Made by a program: the position numbers and the translations under genes. The notes beneath the pieces were generated by a model. That model was not told the origin of the DNA. It did no database searches and saw only the letters and a program-made list of their open reading frames with translations. Positions 1 to 8,561 of a DNA stretch of 64,000 bases are shown here, piece by piece. This DNA is from CAIZGX01 sp046048875 (GTDB lineage: Bacteria > Bacteroidota > Bacteroidia > Flavobacteriales_D > Sanyastnellaceae), in assembly GCA_046048875.1 (NCBI GenBank), contig JBJOFG010000015.1, positions 62,001 to 126,000 of the forward strand, in the 5' to 3' direction. Position 1 is the first letter of the stretch. Each line of letters opens with the position of its first letter.

Positions 1-1
1 G

Positions 2-1417
2 AACAATCCAAATATTCCGCAACCTACTATGAGTTCGTTGGATCAGCAGACGACCTTTACGCTAGTTGGTTATCCTGTAGGACATCCTGATTGTGCTAGC
101 ACTGACCAAGCAATTGTGAGCATTGACCCTGTTGGGGACCCTGGTATTGACAACTCTATAAACATTTGTTCTACCGATCCAGCATTTGACATGTTGACTC
201 AATTGGGTGGCACTCCAGTTACAACAGGTACATGGACCAACCCAAGCAATGCCGTGGTTCCCTTCGGAATTTTCGATCCGTTGACCATGCCCTCAGGAAA
301 TTACACGTACACTGTTACTCTTGGAACGTGTTCGTTGTTCTCAACCTTGAACATTGCTTTTGCAGGACCTACAACCATGACCATTGCAAACGACACTTCA
401 ATCTGTTACATGGGCGACTTGAATTTGGATCAGCTGACTCAAGCTTCTGGTCAAGCACCTTTCACTTACGAGTGGACGTACAACGGAACAGTAGTGGCAA
501 ATACTCCTGATGCTTTGATTAATCCAACCGTAAGCGGACAAGCCTGCCTAACCGTTGTTGACGACTGCGGTTATACGATTACACAGTGCTTCAACGTTGA
601 CGTCGCTCCAGATGTAACGGTGACCTTTACCTCTCCAGACCCATCGAAATGTTGGCCGGAAACTTTAACATTGGTGAACACCACTGATCCTAGCTTGTAT
701 CAAAATATGGCATGGGAAATCAGCAACGGCGACTATGTTTTAAACCAAGATCAACTCGACTTGAATTTTGCGGCACCTGGATCTTATGATGTCACCTTAT
801 CGGTTGTTACCAGTATTGGTTGTACCTACAGTACATCTATTCCGAACTTCCTGACCTCTTTCGATCCACCGCAAGCAGGGTATATTGCAGATCCTCAGCC
901 GACAGATGCAAACAACACGGTCATTAACTTCACAGACATGTCTTTGGGTAACATTGTAACCTACGATTGGATTTTCAACATTGGCGCTCCTCTTGGAACA
1001 TCTTCGGCTCAAAATCCAACCTTCACCTTCCCGCAAGGGACAGGCGGGGAATACCCGATTCGATTAACTGTAACCGATGCAAATGGTTGTACCGACTTCA
1101 TTGAGGGTGAAATTATTATTCGCAACATTTTCCAATACTATATTCCAAACACCTTCACTCCGAATAACGACGGGTTGAATGATGTGGTGTCTATGGTAGG
1201 AAGTGATATTGATGAAAACAGGTTCAAACTAGAGATATTCAATCGTTGGGGCGACATCGTTTTCAGTTCTACTGATCCTGAAACGGTTTGGACAGGTAAC
1301 ACTTACAACGGCGCTTATTACTGTCCTGAAGGCGTATATAACTGGACGGCAGTCGTTGTCTCGAAAACAACAGGAGAGCGTTACGAGATTCAGGGGCACT
1401 TGAATTTGATTCGCTAA
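2..1417 (+). CDS. T9SS cargo protein, C-terminal part (gliding motility-associated C-terminal domain)
   Basis: This is the 3' end of a gene that begins before the window: the frame is already open at base 2, so the ATG at 29 is probably internal. The visible ~470 residues are rich in Thr, Asn and Pro, as in Ig/PKD-type surface proteins. A PKD-like segment (FTDMSLGNIVTYDWIF) lies at about nt 880-1110. The last ~95 residues (nt 1130-1414) contain YYIPNTFTPNNDGLND, FNRWGDIVF and the final GHLNLIR, which is the CHU_C / TIGR04131 type B sorting domain of the type IX secretion system. The protein is expected to be exported across the outer membrane and held at, or released from, the cell surface. 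The binding target is not predictable. A hairpin terminator follows the stop codon. Confidence 0.85.
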   Translation, partial: NNPNIPQPTMSSLDQQTTFTLVGYPVGHPDCASTDQAIVSIDPVGDPGIDNSINICSTDPAFDMLTQLGGTPVTTGTWTNPSNAVVPFGIFDPLTMPSGNYTYTVTLGTCSLFSTLNIAFAGPTTMTIANDTSICYMGDLNLDQLTQASGQAPFTYEWTYNGTVVANTPDALINPTVSGQACLTVVDDCGYTITQCFNVDVAPDVTVTFTSPDPSKCWPETLTLVNTTDPSLYQNMAWEISNGDYVLNQDQLDLNFAAPGSYDVTLSVVTSIGCTYSTSIPNFLTSFDPPQAGYIADPQPTDANNTVINFTDMSLGNIVTYDWIFNIGAPLGTSSAQNPTFTFPQGTGGEYPIRLTVTDANGCTDFIEGEIIIRNIFQYYIPNTFTPNNDGLNDVVSMVGSDIDENRFKLEIFNRWGDIVFSSTDPETVWTGNTYNGAYYCPEGVYNWTAVVVSKTTGERYEIQGHLNLIR

Positions 1418-1437
1418 GAAAAATCTTTTTAATGAGG

Positions 1438-1468
1438 CGCCCTCTGAGATTATCTTAGAGGGCGTTTT
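1438..1468 (+). terminator. Rho-independent terminator after the T9SS cargo gene
   Basis: The perfect 8-bp stem CGCCCTCT/AGAGGGCG (1438-1445 with 1457-1464) is followed by TTTT. Inner bases can extend the stem. It lies 20 bp after the stop codon and just before the next gene. Confidence 0.75.
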
Positions 1469-1477
1469 ACTTTCTAT

Positions 1478-2983
1478 ATGGCAGGCAATACAGTATTCGG
1501 TTGGGTAATTAAAAAACGACTTCACCAAATGGAGTTGTTCAAGCAATACCCTATAGAGGTACAAGAAGAAATTCGTCAGAAATTAATTGACGCTGCTGCG
1601 CTTACGGTCTTTGGCAAAGCGCATAAATTCGAGAAGATACATTCTCTTGAAGACTTCCGAAAAGCAGTTCCTGTGCGCACATACGAAGAACACTACCCCT
1701 ATATCGAGCGTATGATTCAAGGCGAAGAAAACGTGTTGTGGCCGGGGAAAACGAAATGGTTTGCAAAGAGCTCTGGAACAACGAATAGCCGAAGTAAATT
1801 CATACCCATCTCCAACGAAAATTTGGAAGAAGGTCATTACAAAGGAGGAAAGGACTTACTTGCCATCTTTTACAACCTTCGTGAAAACGCCGCTTTGTTT
1901 TCGGGCAAAACATTAATCGTTGGTGGTAGCACGAAGATGAGTGAGGTTGAAGAAAATACAATTGGCGACTTAAGTGGAATAATTATATCGAATTTGCCGT
2001 TCTGGGTGGAAATGAAACGCGTTCCGCAGCGAGAGATTTCACTTATGGACAATTGGGAAGAAAAGCTCGATGCGATGGCCATTAACACCATGAACGAAGA
2101 CGTTCGGGTGCTATCAGGTGTTCCCAGTTGGACCTTGCTTTTGTTACGTCGAATTTTGGAATTGAAAAAAGCCAACCACATACACGAGGTTTGGCCGAAT
2201 TTACAGATGTATATGCACGGTGGAATTAGCTTCGCTCCGTACCGCGAGCAGTTCAACGCCATACTTCCGAATGGAACAACTGACTTTTTCGAAACCTACA
2301 ACGCGAGCGAAGGGTTCTTTGGCATTCAAGATCAATTGAACTCGAATGAAATGCTTTTGATGTTGGATTACGGGGTGTATTACGAATTTATTCCGCTTGC
2401 GGAACTCGAAAAAGAAAAACCAAAAGTATTGAGCCTTGAAGAAGTAGAGTTGAACAAAGTTTACGCGTTGGTCATTACCACCAATACCGGGCTTTGGCGA
2501 TACCTTATCGGAGACACCATTCGCTTCACGCACCTCTACCCTTTCCGTTTCCGAATTGTCGGACGCACCAAGCAGTTCATTAATTTAACTGGTGAAGAGC
2601 TCATGGTGGAAAATGCGGAAGCCGCATTGCGCAGGACGTGCACGCACATGAACATTCATGTGGTTGAGTACACGGTTGCCCCTTCCTTCCCGAAAGAAAA
2701 TGAAACGGCCGCGCACGAGTGGTTCATTGAGTTTGAAGAAAATGATTTCGACTTTGAACGCTTTTGTTTTTTGTTGGATGAAAATTTACGCGATGAAAAT
2801 TCAGATTACGACGCAAAGCGAAACACAAATTTAAATTTAGGATTTCCCATCGTACACAAAGGAAAGAAAGATGTGTTTTATACTTGGTTGAAGCAAAGAA
2901 ACAAACTAGGCGGACAGCATAAAATACCTAGATTAGCGACGGATCGAACGTGGCTAGAGGAATTAATTGAATTGAACAAATGA
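1478..2983 (+). CDS. GH3-family acyl-acid amido synthetase-like protein
   Basis: This 501-residue protein belongs to the GH3 (plant auxin-responsive promoter) family of adenylate-forming enzymes, which in plants conjugate acyl acids to amino acids through an acyl-AMP intermediate. Visible motifs are the ATP-binding loop SSGTTNSRSK (residues 98-107), YNASEGFFG (274-282, second ATP motif) and YLIGD (342-346). The length is slightly shorter than plant members (~600). The bacterial substrate is unknown. The start at 1478 follows the upstream terminator by only a few bases, so the promoter probably overlaps it. The gene overlaps the next by 4 bp (ATGA), which suggests translational coupling with the secreted protein downstream. 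Family assignment is confident; the reaction is inferred. Confidence 0.85.
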   Translation: MAGNTVFGWVIKKRLHQMELFKQYPIEVQEEIRQKLIDAAALTVFGKAHKFEKIHSLEDFRKAVPVRTYEEHYPYIERMIQGEENVLWPGKTKWFAKSSGTTNSRSKFIPISNENLEEGHYKGGKDLLAIFYNLRENAALFSGKTLIVGGSTKMSEVEENTIGDLSGIIISNLPFWVEMKRVPQREISLMDNWEEKLDAMAINTMNEDVRVLSGVPSWTLLLLRRILELKKANHIHEVWPNLQMYMHGGISFAPYREQFNAILPNGTTDFFETYNASEGFFGIQDQLNSNEMLLMLDYGVYYEFIPLAELEKEKPKVLSLEEVELNKVYALVITTNTGLWRYLIGDTIRFTHLYPFRFRIVGRTKQFINLTGEELMVENAEAALRRTCTHMNIHVVEYTVAPSFPKENETAAHEWFIEFEENDFDFERFCFLLDENLRDENSDYDAKRNTNLNLGFPIVHKGKKDVFYTWLKQRNKLGGQHKIPRLATDRTWLEELIELNK

Positions 2984-3771
2984 GAAAAACCATCGTTTTA
3001 ACACTCTGCCTACTTGCGCTTGTATTCCGCATACAAGCGCAACGTCGCGTGCAGTGTGATGCGCTTGGAAACACTTACGAAATTTATTCAGACCACATAA
3101 CGAAACACAGTTCCAACTTCAACCTAGATTATAGACTCAGTACGCTGCAATACGGTTCTTCTGCGCAATTGGACTTAACGAATCCCCTGGTTCCGTTTTT
3201 GTTTTTCCCAGATCAAGGATCTTTGGTATTCTTTGATAATAATTTGAATGTATTGGAAGATCCTATTTTTCTGAACGAAAAATTTCAGGGACAAATAACG
3301 TGCGTTGCGGGCTCGAAAGGCGATGCGCTCTGGCTATACGACGCGAATTCGAGTGCACTCATTCGCGTAAACAGGCAGTTTGAAGTCCTGAGCAAATCAT
3401 TGAATCTTTCGTACCTTTTAAAAAGCACCGTTCAACCTCTTCAAATTATTGAAAACGGTCAACGCGTTTATTTGATTACCAAAGAAAAAGGCATCTTATT
3501 GTTTTCACTGTTTGGGTCGCTTGAAACCAGTAGTTCCTATTCCACTTTAGACCCCGTTTACCATTGGAATAATTTCATTTATTTCCGCTTTGGGAATATG
3601 CTTTTTTCATGGGGCAATAGCCAACCAAAACCGGCTGTTATTCATTATTTCGATACACACGAATTGAGGGAAGGAAATACCTGGATGATGTGCGAAGACA
3701 AACCCTTCTATTTCGACCCTATAACAGGCGAAAAACGAGAAATTCTACTTCTTGAAAACTTAGAGAAATAA
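2980..3771 (+). CDS. secreted protein of unknown function
   Basis: The 263 residues begin with a clear Sec signal peptide (MRKTIVLTLCLLALVFRIQAQ, cleavage likely after QAQ). The mature part is β-rich, with repeated hydrophobic strands and phrases such as WLYDANSSALIRVN and GQRVYLITKEKGILLFS, which resemble blades of a β-propeller. No lipobox, membrane segment or catalytic motif is visible. It overlaps the GH3-like gene by 4 bp, so the two are probably made together and may act in one process. I do not recognise a named family. A propeller-like periplasmic or outer-membrane-associated protein is the best description. Confidence 0.7.
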   Translation: MRKTIVLTLCLLALVFRIQAQRRVQCDALGNTYEIYSDHITKHSSNFNLDYRLSTLQYGSSAQLDLTNPLVPFLFFPDQGSLVFFDNNLNVLEDPIFLNEKFQGQITCVAGSKGDALWLYDANSSALIRVNRQFEVLSKSLNLSYLLKSTVQPLQIIENGQRVYLITKEKGILLFSLFGSLETSSSYSTLDPVYHWNNFIYFRFGNMLFSWGNSQPKPAVIHYFDTHELREGNTWMMCEDKPFYFDPITGEKREILLLENLEK

Positions 3772-3797
3772 GGCTTCGAAAATCCATTATTTTTCTC

Positions 3798-3805
3798 TAC
3801 TTTCG
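3798..3805 (+). promoter_or_regulatory. candidate -7 box (TACTTTCG) of the deoxynucleoside kinase gene
   Basis: TACTTTCG is a one-base variant of the Bacteroidota -7 consensus TAnnTTTG. It lies 25 bp upstream of the ATG at 3831. The same octamer occurs before fabD. No clear -33 TTG was found. Confidence 0.45.
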
Positions 3806-3830
3806 AACCTCATTATTACCTAGACGAATT

Positions 3831-4445
3831 ATGCATATAGCTATTGCCGGAAACATCGGTTCAGGAAAAACTACGCTTACAACTTTAATTGCTAAGCACT
3901 ACAAATACACCGCTCATTTTGAAGAAGTAGATAACAATCCTTATTTAAGTGATTTCTACAAAGACATGCAACGTTGGTCGTTCAACTTGCAAGTGTTTTT
4001 CTTGAGAAGTCGTTTCAGACAATTAATTGATATTAAGAAAAAGTCGAAGAAGATTGTGCAAGACCGCACCATCTATGAAGACGCTTATATCTTCGCTCCT
4101 AACTTGCATGCGATGGGATTAATGACCACGCGTGACTTCGAAAACTACACTGACTTATTCGGCGTCATGGATGAGTTCATTACTCCTCCAGATTTACTGA
4201 TCTACTTGCGTGCTTCGGTTCCAACATTGGTTCAAAACATTCAAAAGCGCGGACGTGATTACGAAGAAGCTATTCGTTTAGATTACTTGACGCGACTGAA
4301 CGAACGTTACGAGGCTTGGGTTACCACCTATACCAAAGGAAAGATCCTGATCATAGACATTGACAACAATCGCTTCCATGAAAATCCAGAGGATTTAGGA
4401 ACGATTATCAGTGGTATTGAAGCGCAGTTGAACGGATTGTTCTAA
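3831..4445 (+). CDS. deoxynucleoside kinase
   Basis: This 204-residue cytosolic kinase of the dNK/dGK/dCK family phosphorylates deoxynucleosides with ATP in the nucleotide salvage pathway. It starts directly with the P-loop GNIGSGKT (residues 7-14). It then shows the family's DRT motif (78-80) with nearby E83 and the Arg-rich lid RGRDYEE near residue 145. Length is typical for bacterial members. The specific base preference (dA/dG versus dC/dT) cannot be read from the sequence. The gene stands alone on the plus strand; its stop codon abuts the stop codon of the convergent yaaA with no intergenic base. Confidence 0.9.
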   Translation: MHIAIAGNIGSGKTTLTTLIAKHYKYTAHFEEVDNNPYLSDFYKDMQRWSFNLQVFFLRSRFRQLIDIKKKSKKIVQDRTIYEDAYIFAPNLHAMGLMTTRDFENYTDLFGVMDEFITPPDLLIYLRASVPTLVQNIQKRGRDYEEAIRLDYLTRLNERYEAWVTTYTKGKILIIDIDNNRFHENPEDLGTIISGIEAQLNGLF

Positions 4446-5213
4446 TTAACGCACGAAAGCTAGCGTATCGACAGTAGAATGTTCTGAACTATAACTATAA
4501 TCTTCAAGATTGAATGCCTGAAGGTCTTCAATAGACTTGGGAATTGCTTGGATAATATATCGCGCCATTGCCCCTCGTGCTTGCTTCGAAAACGTTGGAA
4601 CATTCTTTAACTCTTTTCCTTTTTTCTGAAGAAACTTGAAGTGAATGATTTTCCGACTGAAATTTTTCTGATCGACTAGTTTGAAATATTCATCAGAAGC
4701 TAAATTCAGCAAATATCCGTTTTTCTCAATTTCAGCTTCAAGTTGACTCGTTACCAATGACGACCAGTACTTGTAGAGCGTATGACCTGCCTTCGTTTTA
4801 TATGGCGTACCTACCATGAGTCTGTAGGGAAGAACAGTATCTGTTGGTTTCAAGATTCCATAAAAACCGCTGAGTATTCTCAAAGATTGCTGCGCTTGTT
4901 TCCAATTCAATTTGGAAAAAGATTTCGCATCGAGTGATTTATACGCTTCGCCACTGAAGAGCAAAGCCGCGGGGATTCCCTTCGACAGATCATTTTTATT
5001 CCATTTTGAAAATCGCTTTTGTGTGTTCTGTGCAAGATCTTCTGTGATCTTCATTTTCTGTTGCCATTCCTCGACTGATACTTTTTTCAATTCGGAACAA
5101 AGAGCCTCTGTTTCTGAAACGAATTCGAAAGACGTTGCAGAACCGTTGAAACCTTCAAACGTTTCATTCATGAGTTTTGAAGGAGAGAGAATAGCTACAA
5201 AAAAAGAAGCCAT
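4446..5213 (-). CDS. yaaA: peroxide stress protein YaaA (DUF328/UPF0246)
   Basis: The 255-residue protein has the family's N-terminal LSPSK motif (ILSPSKLMNE), the central GEAYKSLDA and LRILSGFYGILKP motifs, and the later NLASDEYFKLV and ARGAMARYI motifs, all diagnostic of YaaA. In E. coli YaaA limits free iron and protects DNA and proteins under hydrogen peroxide stress. The length matches the E. coli protein (~258). The start codon overlaps by one base the stop codon of the LOG-family gene upstream, so the two form an operon on the minus strand. Confidence 0.9.
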   Translation of the reverse strand: MASFFVAILSPSKLMNETFEGFNGSATSFEFVSETEALCSELKKVSVEEWQQKMKITEDLAQNTQKRFSKWNKNDLSKGIPAALLFSGEAYKSLDAKSFSKLNWKQAQQSLRILSGFYGILKPTDTVLPYRLMVGTPYKTKAGHTLYKYWSSLVTSQLEAEIEKNGYLLNLASDEYFKLVDQKNFSRKIIHFKFLQKKGKELKNVPTFSKQARGAMARYIIQAIPKSIEDLQAFNLEDYSYSSEHSTVDTLAFVR

Positions 5214-5923
5214 TAGAAGTTTGGTTTTAACAAATATTGAGAATAGAATTTATCGATTTCCTCTACCGCTTCATCGGCAGTGTCCACCACTGAGAAAAGC
5301 ATCATGTCTTCTTCGTTGATGTTGTGTTCCGTTTCAAGCAATACTTTTTGAATCCAATCAACCAAGCCTTCCCAGAAAGATTTCCCCACGAGAATTATTG
5401 GGAATCGACCTATCTTATACGTTTGAATAAGCGTCAGTGCTTCGAAGAATTCATCGAGCGTTCCAAAACCTCCAGGCATTACAACAAAACCTTGGCTGTA
5501 TTTCACGAACATAACCTTTCGAACGAAGAAGTAATCGAAATTGATGCTCTTGTCGTAATCGATATACGGATTCGGATATTGCTCGAAGGGAAGTTTAATG
5601 TTCAAGCCCACGCTTGCGCCTTGCCCGTCTTTCGCTCCTATGTTTCCCGCTTCCATAATACCAGGACCACCACCGGTAATAACGCCATAGCCTTTTTGCG
5701 TAAGCTTGAAAGCTATTTCCTTTGCTGTTGAGTAGTATTTATTGTCGGGTTTGGTTCGTGCAGAACCGAAGATAGAAACGCAGGGACCAATGGCTGCCAT
5801 TCGCTCATAACCTTCAACAAATTCCGAAAGTATTTTGAAAATACTCCAACTGTCGTTCGACTTTAACTCGTTCCAAGAGCGCGGGGTGAACTTCCGCCTA
5901 ACACGATCATCTTTTTCCATCAT
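5213..5923 (-). CDS. LOG-family Rossmann protein (TIGR00730), possible nucleotide 5'-monophosphate phosphoribohydrolase
   Basis: The 236-residue protein contains the LOG-family signature GGGPGIMEAGNIGA (GGGxGxM) and the PGGFGTLDE(F) motif that carries the catalytic Glu and Arg/Gly residues. Family members remove ribose-5-phosphate from nucleoside monophosphates; in plants this activates cytokinins, while bacterial forms act mainly on AMP or related nucleotides. The N-terminal extension (~40 residues, basic) before the Rossmann core is usual for Bacteroidota homologs. It is followed within one base by yaaA and preceded by the response-regulator gene with an 18-bp gap, so it may belong to a longer transcript. 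Confidence 0.85.
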   Translation of the reverse strand: MMEKDDRVRRKFTPRSWNELKSNDSWSIFKILSEFVEGYERMAAIGPCVSIFGSARTKPDNKYYSTAKEIAFKLTQKGYGVITGGGPGIMEAGNIGAKDGQGASVGLNIKLPFEQYPNPYIDYDKSINFDYFFVRKVMFVKYSQGFVVMPGGFGTLDEFFEALTLIQTYKIGRFPIILVGKSFWEGLVDWIQKVLLETEHNINEEDMMLFSVVDTADEAVEEIDKFYSQYLLKPNF

Positions 5924-5941
5924 AATTCTATTGATTACTGA

Positions 5942-6631
5942 TTATTCTTCCACAACGAATTGGAATCCCACTCCGTGCAGATTTATGATTTGAATGCGGC
6001 TGTCTTCGGCAAAGAATTTACGAAGCTTGGCAATGTAAACATCCATGGTTCTTGCTACGAAATAAGATTCCTCTCCCCACACGAGATTCGCGAGATTCTC
6101 ACGGGTCATAACATTTCCCTTTCCTTCACAAAACGCCTTCAGCAAACTTGCTTCCTTGTTGGTTAAGTGCTGACGCATTCCGCTTGGCCAAATGAGATAA
6201 TTATTGATATTGTCGAATGAGTAACTGCCAATGTTGTACAATTCGGTAACAGGCTTCTCTACTGATTTGCCTGCTCTTCGTATAATATTTTGAATTCTCA
6301 AATTCAGCTCCTGAATAACGAAAGGCTTCGTAACATAATCATCCGCACCTATAGACAATCCTTTAATTCGATCTGAAAGTTGCTGCTTTGCGGTTATAAA
6401 AACAAAGGGCATTTCTGGAAAGAGTTTTTTAATGTCTTCAGCCAATGCGAATCCGCTTTTCACAGGCATCATAACATCCAACAAACAAATATCTACCATT
6501 TCCTTTCCGAGAGCCAATAGTCCTTCTCTTGCCGATCTACAGCGAATAACCACATGACCTAAGTCGGTCAATTGGTCCTGGATTACGAAACCCAAGTTCT
6601 CATCGTCTTCAACTAAAAGAATTTTACTCAT
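5942..6631 (-). CDS. OmpR-type response regulator
   Basis: The 229 residues counted from the ATG at 6631 form a receiver domain followed by a winged-helix (Trans_reg_C) DNA-binding domain. Receiver residues are all present: acidic pocket E8/D9/D10, phospho-acceptor D52 in LLDVMMP, T80 and K102 in TKPF. An upstream ATG at 6646 is possible, but MSKILLVEDDE is the standard beginning. The gene overlaps the histidine kinase gene by 8 bp, so this is a classical two-component operon. The signal and the regulon are not predictable. Confidence 0.9.
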   Translation of the reverse strand: MSKILLVEDDENLGFVIQDQLTDLGHVVIRCRSAREGLLALGKEMVDICLLDVMMPVKSGFALAEDIKKLFPEMPFVFITAKQQLSDRIKGLSIGADDYVTKPFVIQELNLRIQNIIRRAGKSVEKPVTELYNIGSYSFDNINNYLIWPSGMRQHLTNKEASLLKAFCEGKGNVMTRENLANLVWGEESYFVARTMDVYIAKLRKFFAEDSRIQIINLHGVGFQFVVEE

Positions 6632-7586
6632 TGCTTTCTTTGGCAAGCGGAATCTTTAAAGTTACCGTCGTGCCTTTATTTTCTATACTAGATACGAATA
6701 TAACAGAATTATGTGCATCCATCAATTGTTTTACGAGATATAGTCCCAATCCGAAACCTTTGATGTGATGGGTTTCGCCCAAAGGCACTCGAAAAAACCT
6801 GTGAAAAAGTTCCCCCAAATATTGCTCTTCGATTCCAATGCCGTTGTCCTCAATTTGAAGAACTAAATTTCCATCTTGAACACGCCCATTTATCTTGATT
6901 ACTGGTTCATTGATGTTATATTTTAGGGCATTGTCAATAAGGTTCGTCAGAATTAAATCAAACGACTTTTTATCGAAACGAATTTGCTCACCCCGCGATT
7001 CCCAATTCAACTCCGAAGTCCCATGATAATTTTTGAATTGCAATCTCATGCGATCGAGAATTGCCAAGACATTTTCTTCCGGATTAAAAACTTCCTTGTT
7101 CAAATGGACACCCACTTTTGAAATTCTGGAAACGTCTAAAACGCGATCCAATTCTTCCTTTAATTTTTCTCCTTCGTTTCGAATGATTGAAATGTACTGG
7201 TCTCTTCTAAAAGGCTTGTTCTGAATATTCTCTTCCACCAAAACCTCCGCTGCCATAAGTATGGTTGAAAGGGGAGTCTTAATTTCATGAGTCACATTGT
7301 TCACGAAGTCTTGTTGCATGAGAGTCATTCTACGTTCATTGTAAAATGTGTTTAAAATGACCAAAACCACTGTGGTGTAGATGACCAATTGAATAATGAA
7401 GAAAAACCAAAAAGCACTCGACGAGAGTACTTGAAATACCGCTTCAGAATATGGAATATCCGGGCTCACGTATTTTATAACAAACCAAGCCCCCGAGAAT
7501 AGATAAGCGACAAATAGAAAAACAAAAGCCAACGATAACAAGCTGATCACTTTTACTCGATGGAATGTGTAGGAGGATTTATCCAT
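6624..7586 (-). CDS. membrane sensor histidine kinase
   Basis: This 320-residue kinase starts at the ATG at 7586, because a longer reading would run into fabD and gives a poor N-terminus. Two membrane helices (about residues 11-31 and 58-80) enclose a short ~25-residue extracytoplasmic loop, so the sensor part is minimal. The H-box HEIKTP carries H100, the N-box N219 (LIDNALKYN), G1 is DNGIGI (247-252) and G2 GFGLGLY (277-283). It phosphorylates the response regulator encoded next to it. The small periplasmic loop suggests it senses membrane state or a partner protein rather than a soluble ligand; that is inference. Confidence 0.9.
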   Translation of the reverse strand: MDKSSYTFHRVKVISLLSLAFVFLFVAYLFSGAWFVIKYVSPDIPYSEAVFQVLSSSAFWFFFIIQLVIYTTVVLVILNTFYNERRMTLMQQDFVNNVTHEIKTPLSTILMAAEVLVEENIQNKPFRRDQYISIIRNEGEKLKEELDRVLDVSRISKVGVHLNKEVFNPEENVLAILDRMRLQFKNYHGTSELNWESRGEQIRFDKKSFDLILTNLIDNALKYNINEPVIKINGRVQDGNLVLQIEDNGIGIEEQYLGELFHRFFRVPLGETHHIKGFGLGLYLVKQLMDAHNSVIFVSSIENKGTTVTLKIPLAKESNE

Positions 7587-7640
7587 AGGTCTGTGGGTAT
7601 AATTGACCGCTGTTCTGTTTTGGTAGGAAAGAGATTTACT

Positions 7641-7648
7641 TACTTTCG
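7641..7648 (+). promoter_or_regulatory. candidate -7 box (TACTTTCG) of fabD
   Basis: The TAnnTTTG-like octamer lies 19 bp before the fabD ATG. A TTTTGG at about 7617-7622 lies at roughly the spacing expected of a -33 element. Confidence 0.5.
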
Positions 7649-7667
7649 TATCAAATTTACTACAATA

Positions 7668-8555
7668 ATGAAAGCATACGTTTTTCCTGGACAAGGTTCT
7701 CAGTTTCCCGGCATGGGCAAGGACCTTTATGAAAGTTCTGCGGTAGCAAAAGAGTTAATGGACTCTGCTAACGAGATTTTAGGATTTCGCTTGACAGATG
7801 TAATGTTCAACGGAACCGAAGAAGAATTGAAGCAAACCAATATTACTCAGCCAGCTATTTTCTTACACAGCGTGGCTATGGCTAAAGCCATGGGCGATTC
7901 TTTCCAGCCTTCAATGGTCGCAGGACATAGCTTAGGAGAATTCAGCGCATTGGTTGCCAATGGCACTTTGGAGTTTGCAGATGCCATTAAGTTGGTGTAT
8001 GCACGTGCAATGGCTATGCAAAAAGCCTGTGAAGCGAATCCTTCAACCATGGCGGCGATTTTAAATTTAGAAGATGAAGTGGTTGAAAAGGTTTGCGCAG
8101 AAACCGAAGGTGTTGTTGTTGCTGCGAATTACAACTGTCCAGGGCAGTTGGTTATCTCCGGCGAAAACGAAGCCATTGACAAAGCGTGTGAAGCCTTGTT
8201 AGCGGCAGGTGCCAAGCGTGCATTGAAACTTCCAGTTGGTGGCGCATTTCACAGCCCTTTGATGGAGCCTGCTCGTGTTGAATTGGAAGCTGCTATTGCT
8301 GCAACTCCTTTTCACACTCCTATCTGTCCCGTTTATCAAAACGTAACAGCCTCTGCCGTTTCAGATCCGGAAGAGATTAAAAAGAATTTAATTGTTCAAC
8401 TGACCGCACCCGTGCGTTGGACACAAACCATGAATGCCATGATTGCAGATGGTTGCAGTGAAGTGATTGAAGTAGGTCCTGGCAAAGTATTGCAAGGACT
8501 GTTTAGAAAAGTGAGTCGCGATTTGCCTTTGAGCAGTGGCGCAATTGCAGAATAG
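7668..8555 (+). CDS. fabD: malonyl-CoA:ACP transacylase FabD
   Basis: The 295-residue enzyme transfers malonyl groups from CoA to acyl carrier protein for fatty acid synthesis. It begins with the canonical VFPGQGSQFPGMG and has the nucleophile elbow GHSLGE with S88. R113 (YARAM) binds the malonyl carboxylate and H195 (GGAFHSPLM) completes the dyad. I chose the ATG at 7668, since an earlier in-frame ATG at 7560 would add 36 unrelated residues overlapping the histidine kinase gene and the promoter box. The gene stands alone, divergent from the two-component operon and convergent with lhgO. Confidence 0.95.
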   Translation: MKAYVFPGQGSQFPGMGKDLYESSAVAKELMDSANEILGFRLTDVMFNGTEEELKQTNITQPAIFLHSVAMAKAMGDSFQPSMVAGHSLGEFSALVANGTLEFADAIKLVYARAMAMQKACEANPSTMAAILNLEDEVVEKVCAETEGVVVAANYNCPGQLVISGENEAIDKACEALLAAGAKRALKLPVGGAFHSPLMEPARVELEAAIAATPFHTPICPVYQNVTASAVSDPEEIKKNLIVQLTAPVRWTQTMNAMIADGCSEVIEVGPGKVLQGLFRKVSRDLPLSSGAIAE

Positions 8556-8561
8556 AAGAAA

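Noticed and set aside
7560..7667. Longer fabD start (36 extra residues)
   Set aside because: It would overlap the histidine kinase gene and the TACTTTCG box, and the extra residues do not resemble FabD.
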